This document shows, piece by piece, positions 1 through 8,573 of a DNA stretch of 64,000 nucleotides (position 1 is the first letter of the stretch; every line of letters starts with the position of its first letter). The position numbers and the translations under genes were made by a program. The notes under the pieces are model-generated. The model searched no databases, was not told the origin of the DNA, and saw only the letters and a list, made by a program, of their open reading frames with translations. Source of the DNA: Rhodospirillaceae bacterium. Its GTDB lineage: Bacteria; Pseudomonadota; Alphaproteobacteria; Thalassobaculales; Thalassobaculaceae. Where the stretch lies: NCBI GenBank assembly GCA_018401495.1, contig JAGYJX010000035.1:264175-328174 (forward strand), given 5' to 3'.

Positions 1-492
1 AACAATTACGGCCCGCGCCAGCACATGGAAAAGCTGGTGCCACGGTTCCTGACGAGCGCCCTGCTCGAGGAGCCGATGATGGTGCACGGCGACGGCAGCG
101 CGCAGCGCGACTTCGTGCACGTCGACGACACCTGCACGGCGCTCCACGCGCTGATCGACGCGCCGATCGATCGGTTGCGCGGCGAGGTCTTCAACGTCGC
201 CTCGGGCGAGGCCCGCTCGGTTATGGACATCGCGAACGACATCGTCGCCCTCACCCGTTCAGACCCGGCGCTGGTTCGCCGTATCGAAGAGCGGCCGGGG
301 CAAGTCGTCCTGCACCGTGGCGACTACTCGAAGATCCAGGCTCTGCTTGGCTGGAAACCGACCATCGCGTGGCAACAGGGCCTCGCGTCGACATTCGCGT
401 GGTACCAGCAAAATCGCGCCTACTGGGAACGCCAGCTCAAGCTTCGCGAGATCCCGGTGATCCACGCCGATGGGCGACTGATCCTGCACTAG
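1..492 (+). CDS. NAD-dependent epimerase/dehydratase, C-terminal part
   Basis: This is the 3' part of an extended short-chain dehydrogenase/reductase of the sugar nucleotide epimerase/dehydratase family. The frame is open from base 1, so the gene begins outside the window and its Rossmann N-terminus is missing. Visible family features are the NNYGPRQ segment at the very start, the DFVHVDD motif with its conserved paired acidic residues, the GEVFNVASGE segment and a closing LGWKP motif. Such enzymes modify nucleotide sugars in the cytosol for surface polysaccharide synthesis. The aminotransferase and GT61 genes downstream on the same strand support that role. The exact substrate cannot be read from this half. 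Confidence 0.85.
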   Translation, partial: NNYGPRQHMEKLVPRFLTSALLEEPMMVHGDGSAQRDFVHVDDTCTALHALIDAPIDRLRGEVFNVASGEARSVMDIANDIVALTRSDPALVRRIEERPGQVVLHRGDYSKIQALLGWKPTIAWQQGLASTFAWYQQNRAYWERQLKLREIPVIHADGRLILH

Positions 493-772
493 CAAGCGGT
501 AAAGAACCGCTTCTGCTTCGGACTTGTGCCGCGGCACTCGACTTCGTGGCCACCCGGCCCTGGGACCGGTGGCGCCGGGAACCGTCAACCCGACGGTGTA
601 GCCGCTACGTCGCTGCCCTCGCCCTGGCGGGTGCCCTCCGGCGTCGCCGGCGAGGGGGTATCAGCCAGGCGCTGCCCACTCGTGTCGCTGGGAATCGACA
701 GCGCGCGTGCTACCATGATCCGGGGCCGATTTGCCCATGTGGCGCCGGGCGCCGCGTAAGCCTGCGGGCGAC

Positions 773-1969
773 ATGACAGCGGAGTTGGGGAGCGGCGTGG
801 ACAAGATCCCGTTTTACAAGCACGACCTCGGGGCCGCTGAAATCGAGCAGATCGCCGAAGTCTTCAAGGGCGAGATCCTGACGACCGGCGAGTTCGTCGA
901 CCGCCTGGAGCGCCGGCTGGCGAGCATTCTGAAGGTTCCGCATGTCCTCGGCGTGACAAGTTGCACCGGAGCGATGCACATGGCGCTGCTGGCGCTAGGC
1001 ATTGGGCCCGGGGACGAGGTCATCACGACGCCGATGAGCTTCATCGCAACCGCCAACGCCATCGTCGAGGCCGGTGCAGTCCCGGTGTTCGTTGACGTGG
1101 AGCCGGACACCGGGAACCTTGATGCCGCCCGCATCGAGGCCGCCATCACGTCTCGGACGCGCGCCATCCTGCCGGTCCATCTGTACGGTCTGATGTGCGA
1201 CATGCGCTCGATCGGGGAGCTGGCGGGCAAGCACGGCCTGTCGGTGATCGAAGACGCCGCCCATTGCATCGAAGGCGAGCGCGATGAGCTTCGCCCCGGG
1301 CAGGGTTCCGACATGGCGTGCTTCAGCTTCTTCGCCACCAAGAACCTCACCTGCGGCGAGGGCGGTGCCGTGACATGCCGCTCCGACGAGATGCGCGAGC
1401 GCCTCAGGCTTCTGCGCCTGCACGGCATGACGAAGACGTCGGCGGATCGCTGGCGCGACGGCTGGACGCCGTGGGACATGGTCTCGCTTGGCTGGAAGTA
1501 CAATCTGAGCAATATCGAGGCGGCGATCCTGCTTCCGCAGCTAGATCGCATGGAGCCGAAGCTCCGCGAGCGGGAGCGGCTGGCGGGCCTGTACACCCGG
1601 CTCCTCGGTGATATCGAGGGGCTTGGATTGCCGCAGGGTCGGCCCACCGCCAAGCACGCCTGGCACCTGTACACGGTTTGGCTGCCCGAGGATCTGGACC
1701 GGAACTGGATGGTCGACCAGCTCCGCGAGGCAGGGGTAAGCGTGGTGGTCAACTACCTGCCGATCCACCTCATGTCGTATTATCGAGATGCGCTGGGCAC
1801 GCGCGCGGGGATGTTTCCCGTCGCCGAGAACATCGGTCGGCGTACCATCTCGCTGCCGTTCTACCCGGGAATGCCCGACGAGCACGTGTCGCAGGTCGCG
1901 GAGCGCCTGCGCGCCATCGTGTCCGCGGCGCGCGCCGCGCCCTCCGCGCGATCCAAAGCCGTTGTCTGA
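773..1969 (+). CDS. DegT/DnrJ/EryC1/StrS family aminotransferase
   Basis: This is a PLP-dependent sugar aminotransferase that transfers an amino group to a nucleotide-linked keto sugar. The full frame can start at 731. I place the start at ATG 773; GTG 797, just after GGGGAG, is a good alternative, because the family core begins at IPFYKHDLG. The internal aldimine lysine lies in FFATKN (about residue 190 from 773), and the upstream EDAAH segment supplies the acidic residue that contacts the PLP ring nitrogen. Length (about 400 residues) is normal. The gene sits between a sugar epimerase and a glycosyltransferase, so it probably makes an amino sugar for the cell surface. Substrate specificity is not readable. 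Confidence 0.9.
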   Translation: MTAELGSGVDKIPFYKHDLGAAEIEQIAEVFKGEILTTGEFVDRLERRLASILKVPHVLGVTSCTGAMHMALLALGIGPGDEVITTPMSFIATANAIVEAGAVPVFVDVEPDTGNLDAARIEAAITSRTRAILPVHLYGLMCDMRSIGELAGKHGLSVIEDAAHCIEGERDELRPGQGSDMACFSFFATKNLTCGEGGAVTCRSDEMRERLRLLRLHGMTKTSADRWRDGWTPWDMVSLGWKYNLSNIEAAILLPQLDRMEPKLRERERLAGLYTRLLGDIEGLGLPQGRPTAKHAWHLYTVWLPEDLDRNWMVDQLREAGVSVVVNYLPIHLMSYYRDALGTRAGMFPVAENIGRRTISLPFYPGMPDEHVSQVAERLRAIVSAARAAPSARSKAVV

Positions 1970-2010
1970 TCCTGTTGAACGGTCGGTCGTAATCGCTGCG
2001 GGGACGGTAG

Positions 2011-4071
2011 ATGGGCGACGGGTCGGAGACGGTCGCTGCGCCGGCCGAGGGCGGCGCCCTGTTCGAGCGGGCGCTGCGGTCGGGTGAGTGGCCGGCAGAT
2101 CAGGCTGGCTTCGACCGCCTCGGTTGTCTCGCTTTCAAGGACGCCTCCTGGTTGTTGACGGCCCTCGCCGCGTCCGGGGGTCCGGCGGCCCGAAACCTGT
2201 TGCGAACCGTGGCGCTGTGCCCCGATCGGCCGGCCCGGATTCACCTGCTGGCGACGACGATATCGTGGGACATAGCCGCCGACGGCGCCCGGGCGCTGTC
2301 GGACGGTGATCGGCGCTGGCTGCTGCTCGAGGCGGTCACGACGTTCGCCGAGCGTGAGCCCACCGCCCCGTCCGACATCGGTGCCGCGTTCGCCGTGATC
2401 GAGGAGCAGCAGGCGCGTGAGTTGCGTTACGAGCATAGGCGTCGCTACCTCCTGTGGGTCTGGATCCTCTGCTCGCGATCCTCGGAATACTGCGCCCTGT
2501 ACCGCACCCTCGCCACGCTCGGGCCATCGACAACGACCCTGCGCCAGCAACTTATGGTAAACGCGCCGATGCGGCGCTTGGCGATTGAGCGCGCCGACCA
2601 TGTGCGCGGTGTCTTGCTGCCGCTGCGGGACGGGCGACCGGTCACGCTGTCGTATTGGCGCTCCGCCAGCACGCTTCTGCGGATCACCGTGGAGGCGTGG
2701 TGGAGGGCCGTGCGGTCGCGGCTCAGTCCGGAAGCGGCGGTCTCGCGGCTTGACACCGTGGTAAACGCGACCACGGCGGCGGCGCTCGAACAGGCCATCC
2801 ACGACTGCCCGGGCGGGGTACCTGGCGAGGCGCTGATCGTGTTCGTGCGCGAATTGCCGAGGTCGAACCGGATCCCAGGCCGCGATCTGGTTCGGTTCGC
2901 CATCGCGCACCTCGCAGGCCACCGTGGCGAGATCGCCGCCGACAGCGGTGACGACCAGGTGCTTCGGTTGCGCGTGGCCACCCCTTCCGACTCCGAAGTC
3001 AAGACGCTGGCGCCAGGACGGCCGTTCGTTCCGGTGGCGCCGGTCCGGATCGCCGGCACGACCGAAGTGGTACGTTGGGTGACCGCGCCAAATCCACGGC
3101 CCTCCGGCCGACCGGCGCCGCGGAACCACGATATCCGCATCGCCGAGTTGCGGGACGTGGTCATCAACCGAGACGACAGCCAATTTGAACTGGCCGGCAG
3201 GCGATACTTCACCGACTTCCACTGCCGCCCGATCAACACCGGCCACGCCGTCTACGATGCGCAGTACATGGCGCTCCACGACGACTTCCGAGGCGCCCAC
3301 GACGGAACGGCACTGGTTGTCACACCAAACGCCAAACCGAGCCGCACGATCGAGCACGCCCTGCTCGGCAGCGGCACCAAGTTTCACCACAACTTCGGGC
3401 ACTTCCTTTATCAGATCGTCCCGAACATCCAGGCCTTCCGCTATTTCCACCCGACGCTCCGGCCGACGATCGTGATGCTGGGGAGCGAATCAGGCTTCCA
3501 TCGGCAATATTTCGACTACCTCGGCATTGACCTGGACGTCGCCTACTCCGGCAACGATGTCATCCTGTGTCGGACGCTCCACGCCTTGGAGGAGCCCGAC
3601 CTGGGCGCCGTCAACCCCATCAAGTGGGAACTCTCGCGGCACATGGCGCCGCCGCCCAAACCGGAACTCTCGCCGTTCGGCAGACGCCTCTACCTGTCCC
3701 GCCAGGGCATAGCGGCACGGCGCGTGGTGAACGAGGACGAGGTCGTGGCACTGCTGTCGCGGTTCGGCTTCGAGGCAGTCGTCATGCACGAGCATCCGCC
3801 CGAAGTTCAAGTGGCGATCCTCGAGAAAGCCAACGTGTTGGTAGGCCCGCACGGCAGCGCGTTCGCCAACCTGATGTTCTGCCGCCAGCGCAAGCTGATC
3901 ATCGAGGGCCATTCCAAGACCGGCCTCGACGCAACCAGCTTCTTCCACTGGTTCGGCCATGAGATGCATGGGCTGGCGCTGGACACGGTGCCTTTCGGCG
4001 ATCGACGAACCACCGGAGACAGCTTCAAGCTTGGGGTCCTGCACGAGTTGCTGCGCACCCTGCTGGGCTGA
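2011..4071 (+). CDS. Glycosyltransferase family 61 protein with a long unassigned N-terminus
   Basis: The C-terminal half (about residues 380-686) has the DUF563/GT61 pattern: HHNFGHFLYQIVP, then a basic RLYLSRQ segment, then the GPHGSAFANLMF signature. GT61 enzymes transfer a sugar to a glycan or protein acceptor, and bacterial members are found in capsule and O-antigen loci. The first 330-350 residues do not match a domain I recognise; they are arginine- and alanine-rich with helical character and no signal peptide. At 686 residues the protein is well above the usual 350-450 of bacterial members. It starts 41 bases after the aminotransferase gene and is probably cotranscribed with it. Confidence 0.78.
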   Translation: MGDGSETVAAPAEGGALFERALRSGEWPADQAGFDRLGCLAFKDASWLLTALAASGGPAARNLLRTVALCPDRPARIHLLATTISWDIAADGARALSDGDRRWLLLEAVTTFAEREPTAPSDIGAAFAVIEEQQARELRYEHRRRYLLWVWILCSRSSEYCALYRTLATLGPSTTTLRQQLMVNAPMRRLAIERADHVRGVLLPLRDGRPVTLSYWRSASTLLRITVEAWWRAVRSRLSPEAAVSRLDTVVNATTAAALEQAIHDCPGGVPGEALIVFVRELPRSNRIPGRDLVRFAIAHLAGHRGEIAADSGDDQVLRLRVATPSDSEVKTLAPGRPFVPVAPVRIAGTTEVVRWVTAPNPRPSGRPAPRNHDIRIAELRDVVINRDDSQFELAGRRYFTDFHCRPINTGHAVYDAQYMALHDDFRGAHDGTALVVTPNAKPSRTIEHALLGSGTKFHHNFGHFLYQIVPNIQAFRYFHPTLRPTIVMLGSESGFHRQYFDYLGIDLDVAYSGNDVILCRTLHALEEPDLGAVNPIKWELSRHMAPPPKPELSPFGRRLYLSRQGIAARRVVNEDEVVALLSRFGFEAVVMHEHPPEVQVAILEKANVLVGPHGSAFANLMFCRQRKLIIEGHSKTGLDATSFFHWFGHEMHGLALDTVPFGDRRTTGDSFKLGVLHELLRTLLG

Positions 4072-4226
4072 GTTGGCGATGTACGCGATCAAACCGACGG
4101 GACGCTGCACCAGGGGCCCAAGCGGATCTCCGAATTCAGGGCGGCCCCGGTCAACCGGATGATCGGGACGCCGCAGAGCGTTGCACCAGAATCGACGGTT
4201 CCAACCCGCCTTGAAACCAGCCTCTA

Positions 4227-4255
4227 TCCATCCACATACCATCCATGTGGATGGA
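4227..4255. promoter_or_regulatory. Perfect 11-bp inverted repeat, candidate RHH operator
   Basis: TCCATCCACAT at 4227-4237 and its exact reverse complement ATGTGGATGGA at 4245-4255 flank a 7-base spacer that repeats the CCATCC core. The right arm ends 9 bases before the start codon of the ribbon-helix-helix regulator and overlaps its ribosome binding site (GGAG at 4253-4256). RHH proteins bind short inverted or tandem repeats as dimers of dimers, so negative autoregulation is the natural reading. This is inferred from position and symmetry only. Confidence 0.6.
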
Positions 4256-4264
4256 GATACCATC

Positions 4265-4684
4265 ATGCCCGATCAGGTTCGCCAGCTTCGCGACCGCCCG
4301 CCCGAGACCGAGAAGATCACCATCAATCTCGGCTACGTCGATCTCGGTCGGGTCGACCTGCTGGTCCAGGAGGGCTTCTACTCCAACCGCAGCGACTTCA
4401 TCCGGACCGCCATCCGCAACCAGTTGACCAGCCACTCCGAGCAGGTCGCCCGGTCAATCGACCGGCACACGCTCGACGTCGGACTCCGCGACTACAGCGT
4501 TGCCGATCTGGAAGCCGTCAGGGCCGCCGGCGAAACGCTGCACGTCAAGGTGGTCGGCCTGGTGCGGATCGCCCCGGACGTAACGCCGGAACTCGCGCTG
4601 GCGACCATCGGCTCGATGACGGTTCTGGGCGCTCTTCAGGCCTCTCCCCGGGTCAAGGCCGCGCTGGCCCCCCGCCTCAAATAG
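4265..4684 (+). CDS. CopG-type ribbon-helix-helix transcriptional regulator
   Basis: This 139-residue protein has an N-terminal ribbon-helix-helix DNA-binding fold: the strand TEKITINLGY followed by two helices ending in SDFIRTAIRNQL, residues about 15-55. The C-terminal 80 residues are an unassigned tail longer than in antitoxin-type CopG proteins. An in-frame upstream start exists at 4181, but ATG 4265 has a GGAGAT ribosome binding site and starts directly before the RHH domain. It lies 31 bases upstream of the PHB-depolymerase-type esterase on the same strand, so it probably controls that gene and itself through the inverted repeat just upstream. Confidence 0.8.
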   Translation: MPDQVRQLRDRPPETEKITINLGYVDLGRVDLLVQEGFYSNRSDFIRTAIRNQLTSHSEQVARSIDRHTLDVGLRDYSVADLEAVRAAGETLHVKVVGLVRIAPDVTPELALATIGSMTVLGALQASPRVKAALAPRLK

Positions 4685-4715
4685 GCCGCTTCGGCGGCAA
4701 CAAGGGACACCCACC

Positions 4716-5857
4716 ATGAGCAACGACTTCGTCGCCGAGATCCTGCGCGCGACCGGTACGCTGAGGTCGGGGGATCCAGCCGGAGCCACCGACATCATCC
4801 AGGCCGCCCTGGCGGCGGGCGGCCTCCGACCCGCCGGAGGCGCGCCCGCACCGCGGCGGCCGACCGACGGACCGGACGTGCATCCGCGGCCTCGACGCTC
4901 CCTCGGCGAGGTGGTGCGGACGCTGGCCGAAGGGCGCCGGAAGCTTCGCCCTATGGGCGCTCAGTCGGGCCCGAGCCGCCCGGCCGATCTGGCGATCCCC
5001 GAGGGGGCGGTGTTCCGCGACCTTCGGCATTCGCACCCGGCGGGCGCCCGGCGCTATCGCCTTTATGTCCCCTCGTCCGGCGTCGACGGGCTGCAGGGCC
5101 TGATCGTGATGCTGCACGGCTGCACGCAGAACCCGGAGGATTTCGCCGCCGGGACCGGGATGAACGCCGTCGCCGAGGAACACCGGCTGCTGATCGCCTA
5201 CCCCGGACAGACCGGCAGCGACAACGCCATGTCGTGCTGGAACTGGTTTCGTCCCGGCGACCAGGGGCGCGGCGCCGGTGAACCGGCAATACTCGCGAGC
5301 CTGGCCGAGAGCATCCGGGACGAGTTCGCGATCGATCCCGACCGGGTGTTCGTGGCGGGTCTCTCGGCCGGCGGCGCCATGGCGGCGATCCTGGGCGAGG
5401 CCTATCCCGACCTCTTCACCGCAATCGGCGTGCATTCCGGCCTCGCCCCGGGTCGGCGACCGACGTCGCCTCGGCCTTTGCGGCCATGCGGGGCCAGGCC
5501 GGAGCCGGCGCGGCGACGACCGCCGGGCCCGCCCGGGCGGACGCCCCCCGGGTCATCGTGTTCCACGGCAGCGCCGACACGACCGTGCATCCCTCGAACG
5601 CGGCGCGGATCGTCGCCCGTCACGCCGGCGAGCCGGCGCGAACCCGGCGCACCGAGCAGGCGCCGTCGGGAGGCCGGCGCGGGTATGCCCGCCTGGTCGC
5701 GGAGCGCCACGACGGCAGGCCTGCGCTGGAGTGCTGGATGGTCGAGGGCGCCGATCACGCCTGGTCGGGCGGCCATCCCGGCGGCACCTACACCGACCCG
5801 AAGGGACCGAACGCGTCCGCCGAGATGGCCCGCTTCTTCCTGGGCCTGGACCCGTAA
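4716..5857 (+). CDS. PHB depolymerase family esterase (frameshifted)
   Basis: This alpha/beta-hydrolase is of the poly(3-hydroxybutyrate) depolymerase/feruloyl esterase (LpqC-like) family. The first frame carries the oxyanion segment LHGCTQ (residues 133-138) and the nucleophile in GLSAGG (Ser217). Near 5452 one base is missing. The next frame then continues SATDVASAFAAM, the acid in HGSADTTVHP and the histidine in GADHAWSGG, ending at 5857. Both halves belong to one gene. Without correction the first frame runs on as nonsense to 6572. Family members hydrolyse ester bonds in PHB oligomers or related esters; the real substrate is unknown. No clear secretion signal is visible, which suggests a cytosolic role. 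Confidence 0.8.
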
Positions 5858-5882
5858 CCGGGGCGACGCCGGGTGGCGCCGG

Positions 5883-6660
5883 CTACGGCACGAAGGTGCT
5901 GAACGGCGCGATCCGGATGCCGGATGCCTCCAGCGCCTTGCGCAGGTCACGCGCCATGGCCACCCCGGACGGATTGTCGCCGTGCACGCAGATGGTGTCG
6001 ATCCGGACCGGGATGCGCTTGCCGCTGGTGGAGCGGATCGCCTGCTCGTCGAGCATGGTCAGGACGCGGTTCCTGGCCTCGTCGGCGTCGTGGATGACCG
6101 CACCGGGCTCGCTTCGCGGGGTCAGGTTGCCGTGGTCGTCGTAGGTCCGGTCGGCGTACACCTCGTTGGCGATCCGCAGCCCCGCCGCCCGCGCTGCCAG
6201 GTCGAGCTGGTTGCCGGGCATCACCACCAGGATGAGCCCGGGGTCGATCGACTTCACCGCCTCGACGACGGTGTCGGCCATGTCCCGCTCGACCGCCGCC
6301 ATGTTGCCGAGGCTGCCGTGGGTCTTGACGTGGGTTACCACGTGCCCGCCGGCCCGCGCCATGCCGGTCAGGGCGGCGATCTGGTAGACCAGCATGTTGC
6401 GGGTGGTCGACGGCGAAGTCGCCCCGGATCTGGCGGCGCCCGAACCCCCAGAGGTCGAGGAACCCCGGATGCGCGCCGATCGCCACGCCGTTGGCCTTCG
6501 CCAGTCCGACGGTGCGCGCCATCACGTCCGGATCGCCGCCGTGAAAGCCGCAGGCCACGTTCGCCGTGCTGACGATCTCCAGCATCGCCGCGTCGTCGCC
6601 CATGGTGTAGGCACCCCAGCTCTCGCCGAGGTCTGAGTTGATGTCGACGCGGTCGGTCAC
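5883..6660 (-). CDS. pxpA: 5-oxoprolinase subunit A, LamB/YcsF family (frameshifted)
   Basis: PxpA works with PxpBC in the ATP-dependent opening of 5-oxoproline (pyroglutamate) to glutamate. The N-terminal part reads VDINSDLGESWGAY and then ACGFHGGDP, both hallmarks of the family. The C-terminal part resumes in another frame with MLVYQIAAL and VKTHGSLGN. One extra base near 6405 separates them. The start is GTG at 6660, preceded by GGAGG at ideal spacing. Restored length is about 258 residues, normal for the family. The gene is transcribed away from pxpBC, which starts about 160 bases to its right, so the three subunits share one divergent control region. Confidence 0.88.
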
Positions 6661-6821
6661 GGTGGATCCTCCATTCGGGTCGGTCGGGAACACCGCCCTT
6701 CCCTCCAGCGGGTCGACGGTGCTTTTCGGCTGGGAATGCAGACGATAGTGGATGACGATGCGTCCCGCCAACGGCCGACCGGCCGCGCAACGGCACCCCG
6801 ACACCCCACAGGCGACGGCCG

Positions 6822-7553
6822 ATGACCGCCACCGAACTCTTCCACGTCGGCGACTGCGCCGTCTCGGTGCAGTTCGGCCTCACCGTCGACCCCGAGGCGA
6901 ACGCGCGGGTCCTGGCCCTCGACAAGGCGCTCGGCGAGGCGGCGATCGACGGGATCGTCGAAACGGTGCCGACCTATCGCTCGCTTCTCATCCACTTCGA
7001 CCCGCTGACGATCGCCCATGCCGAGCTTGAGGCCGTGATTCGCGAGCGCCTCGACGCGCTCCCCGACGGCACGGCCGCCACCGAAGGCCGGTCCTGGACG
7101 GTCCCGGTCGGCTATGGCGGCGAGTTCGGCGAAGACCTGGGCGCGCTGGCGCAGCGCCACGGCGTTGCCGAGGAGGCGGTCGTCGCGCTGCACACCGCGG
7201 CGTCCTTCCGCGTCTACATGATCGGCTTCGCCCCGGGATTCGCGTATCTCGGCGGCCTGCCGGACGCCCTGCACACGCCGCGCCGGGTCGAGCCTCGGAT
7301 GACGACGCCGGCCGGCAGCGTGTCGGTCGGCGGGGCGCAGTCGGCGATCGCCTCGGTCGCCGGGCCGAGCGGCTGGCACATGCTCGGGCGGACGCCGTAC
7401 GCGTCGTTCGCGCCCGGCCGGGACCCGGTGTTCCTGTTCCAGCCCGGCGACACGATCCGCTTCACCGCCATCGGCCGGGACGACTGGCACAGCCTCGCCG
7501 GGCGCCTGGCCCGGGGCGAGATCATGCCGCAACCCGACTCGGCGCGGCCGTGA
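6822..7553 (+). CDS. pxpB: 5-oxoprolinase subunit B (KipI family)
   Basis: This 243-residue protein is of the allophanate hydrolase subunit 1/KipI family. It shows the typical GDCAVSVQFG start and the conserved GFAPGFAYLGGLP segment at about residues 134-146, followed by SVGGAQSAI. PxpB forms a complex with PxpC and couples ATP hydrolysis to pyroglutamate ring opening together with PxpA. The stop overlaps the pxpC start by four bases, which indicates translational coupling. The KipI name comes from a Bacillus kinase inhibitor, but the pxpABC context supports the metabolic role. Confidence 0.92.
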   Translation: MTATELFHVGDCAVSVQFGLTVDPEANARVLALDKALGEAAIDGIVETVPTYRSLLIHFDPLTIAHAELEAVIRERLDALPDGTAATEGRSWTVPVGYGGEFGEDLGALAQRHGVAEEAVVALHTAASFRVYMIGFAPGFAYLGGLPDALHTPRRVEPRMTTPAGSVSVGGAQSAIASVAGPSGWHMLGRTPYASFAPGRDPVFLFQPGDTIRFTAIGRDDWHSLAGRLARGEIMPQPDSARP

Positions 7554-8554
7554 CCGGCCTGCGGCTTGCCAAGGGAGGGCCCTGGGTCTCGGTCCAGGAC
7601 CTCGGGCGCCCCGGGCTGCAGCGCTTCGGGGTCTCGGAATCCGGCGCCGTCGACCCGGTGGCGCTGCGGATCGCCAACCGGCTGGCGGGCAATCCGGATA
7701 CCGCCACCGCCCTGGAGATCGGCTCGCTCGGCGCCGAGTTGACGGTCACGGGCCGGGCGTTGACCGTCAGCGCCGTCGGGCCCGACGTCGTCTGGCGGAT
7801 CGACGGAGAACCGGCGGTGCCGAACCGCGGCTACACGCTCCACGCCAACACGGCCGTCGCCATCCGACCGGGTCGCCACGCCGCCTTCGCCTACCTCGCG
7901 GTGCACGGCGGGATCGACGTGCCGGCGGTGTTCGGCAGCGCGTCGTTCCACGCGCGCTCGGGCCTCGGCGGGCTGGACGGCCGGGCGCTGCAGGAGGGCG
8001 ACCTGCTTCCGACCCGAGAGGCAACCGCGCCCGAGCTGGAGCTGGCATCGCCGCTGCCGCACGACGGACCTGGCGGCGACACGGTGATCCGGGTGGTACC
8101 GGGGCCGCAGGCCGCGCACTTTCCGGACGCCAGCCTGCAGACCCTCACCTCGGCCCCATACCGGATCGGCGCCCGATCCGACCGGATGGGCGTGCGGCTG
8201 GAGGGCCCGGCGCTCGAGCATACCGGGCTCGGCTACAACATCGTCTCGGACGGCATCGCGCTGGGCAGCATCCAGGTGCCGGGGAACGGCCTGCCGATCG
8301 TCCTCTCCGCCGACCGGCAGACCACCGGCGGGTATCCCAAGATCGCGGTGATCGCGCGCGCCGACATGTTCCGCTTCGCGCAGCGCCCATCCGGTTCGAC
8401 GGTCCGCTTCCAGGCGATCGACGCGACCGAGGGGGCAGCCGCGCTCACCCGGCTGCACCGGCTGCTGGACGGCATCGCCGTGCGCCCGGCGGCTGCCGGC
8501 CTGTCCAGCGAGCGGCTGCTGTCGCTGAACCTGATCGACGGGGTGGTCGGCTGA
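7550..8554 (+). CDS. pxpC: 5-oxoprolinase subunit C (KipA / biotin-dependent carboxyltransferase-like)
   Basis: This 334-residue protein matches allophanate hydrolase subunit 2/KipA. Family features are WVSVQDLGRPGLQRFG near the N-terminus, AYLAVHGGIDVP in the middle and the SDGIALGSIQVPGNG segment. It starts with GTG inside the pxpB stop (GTGA overlap). It is the partner of PxpB in 5-oxoprolinase. It ends 19 bases before the stop of the oppositely oriented LysR gene. Length and motif order are complete and no frameshift was seen. Confidence 0.92.
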   Translation: MTGLRLAKGGPWVSVQDLGRPGLQRFGVSESGAVDPVALRIANRLAGNPDTATALEIGSLGAELTVTGRALTVSAVGPDVVWRIDGEPAVPNRGYTLHANTAVAIRPGRHAAFAYLAVHGGIDVPAVFGSASFHARSGLGGLDGRALQEGDLLPTREATAPELELASPLPHDGPGGDTVIRVVPGPQAAHFPDASLQTLTSAPYRIGARSDRMGVRLEGPALEHTGLGYNIVSDGIALGSIQVPGNGLPIVLSADRQTTGGYPKIAVIARADMFRFAQRPSGSTVRFQAIDATEGAAALTRLHRLLDGIAVRPAAAGLSSERLLSLNLIDGVVG

Positions 8555-8573
8555 CAACGGCGCCGGCGTGGCG

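Noticed and set aside
493..772. A separate small gene between the epimerase and the aminotransferase
   Set aside because: The available frames are Arg/Pro-rich without a ribosome binding site or domain. I see nothing there except the approach to the next gene.
4716..6572. A 618-residue continuous frame starting with the PHB-depolymerase N-terminus
   Set aside because: Beyond about 5450 the translation is arginine/proline-rich nonsense, while the true esterase C-terminus is in the neighbouring frame and the span overlaps pxpA on the other strand. It is a frameshift, not a fusion.
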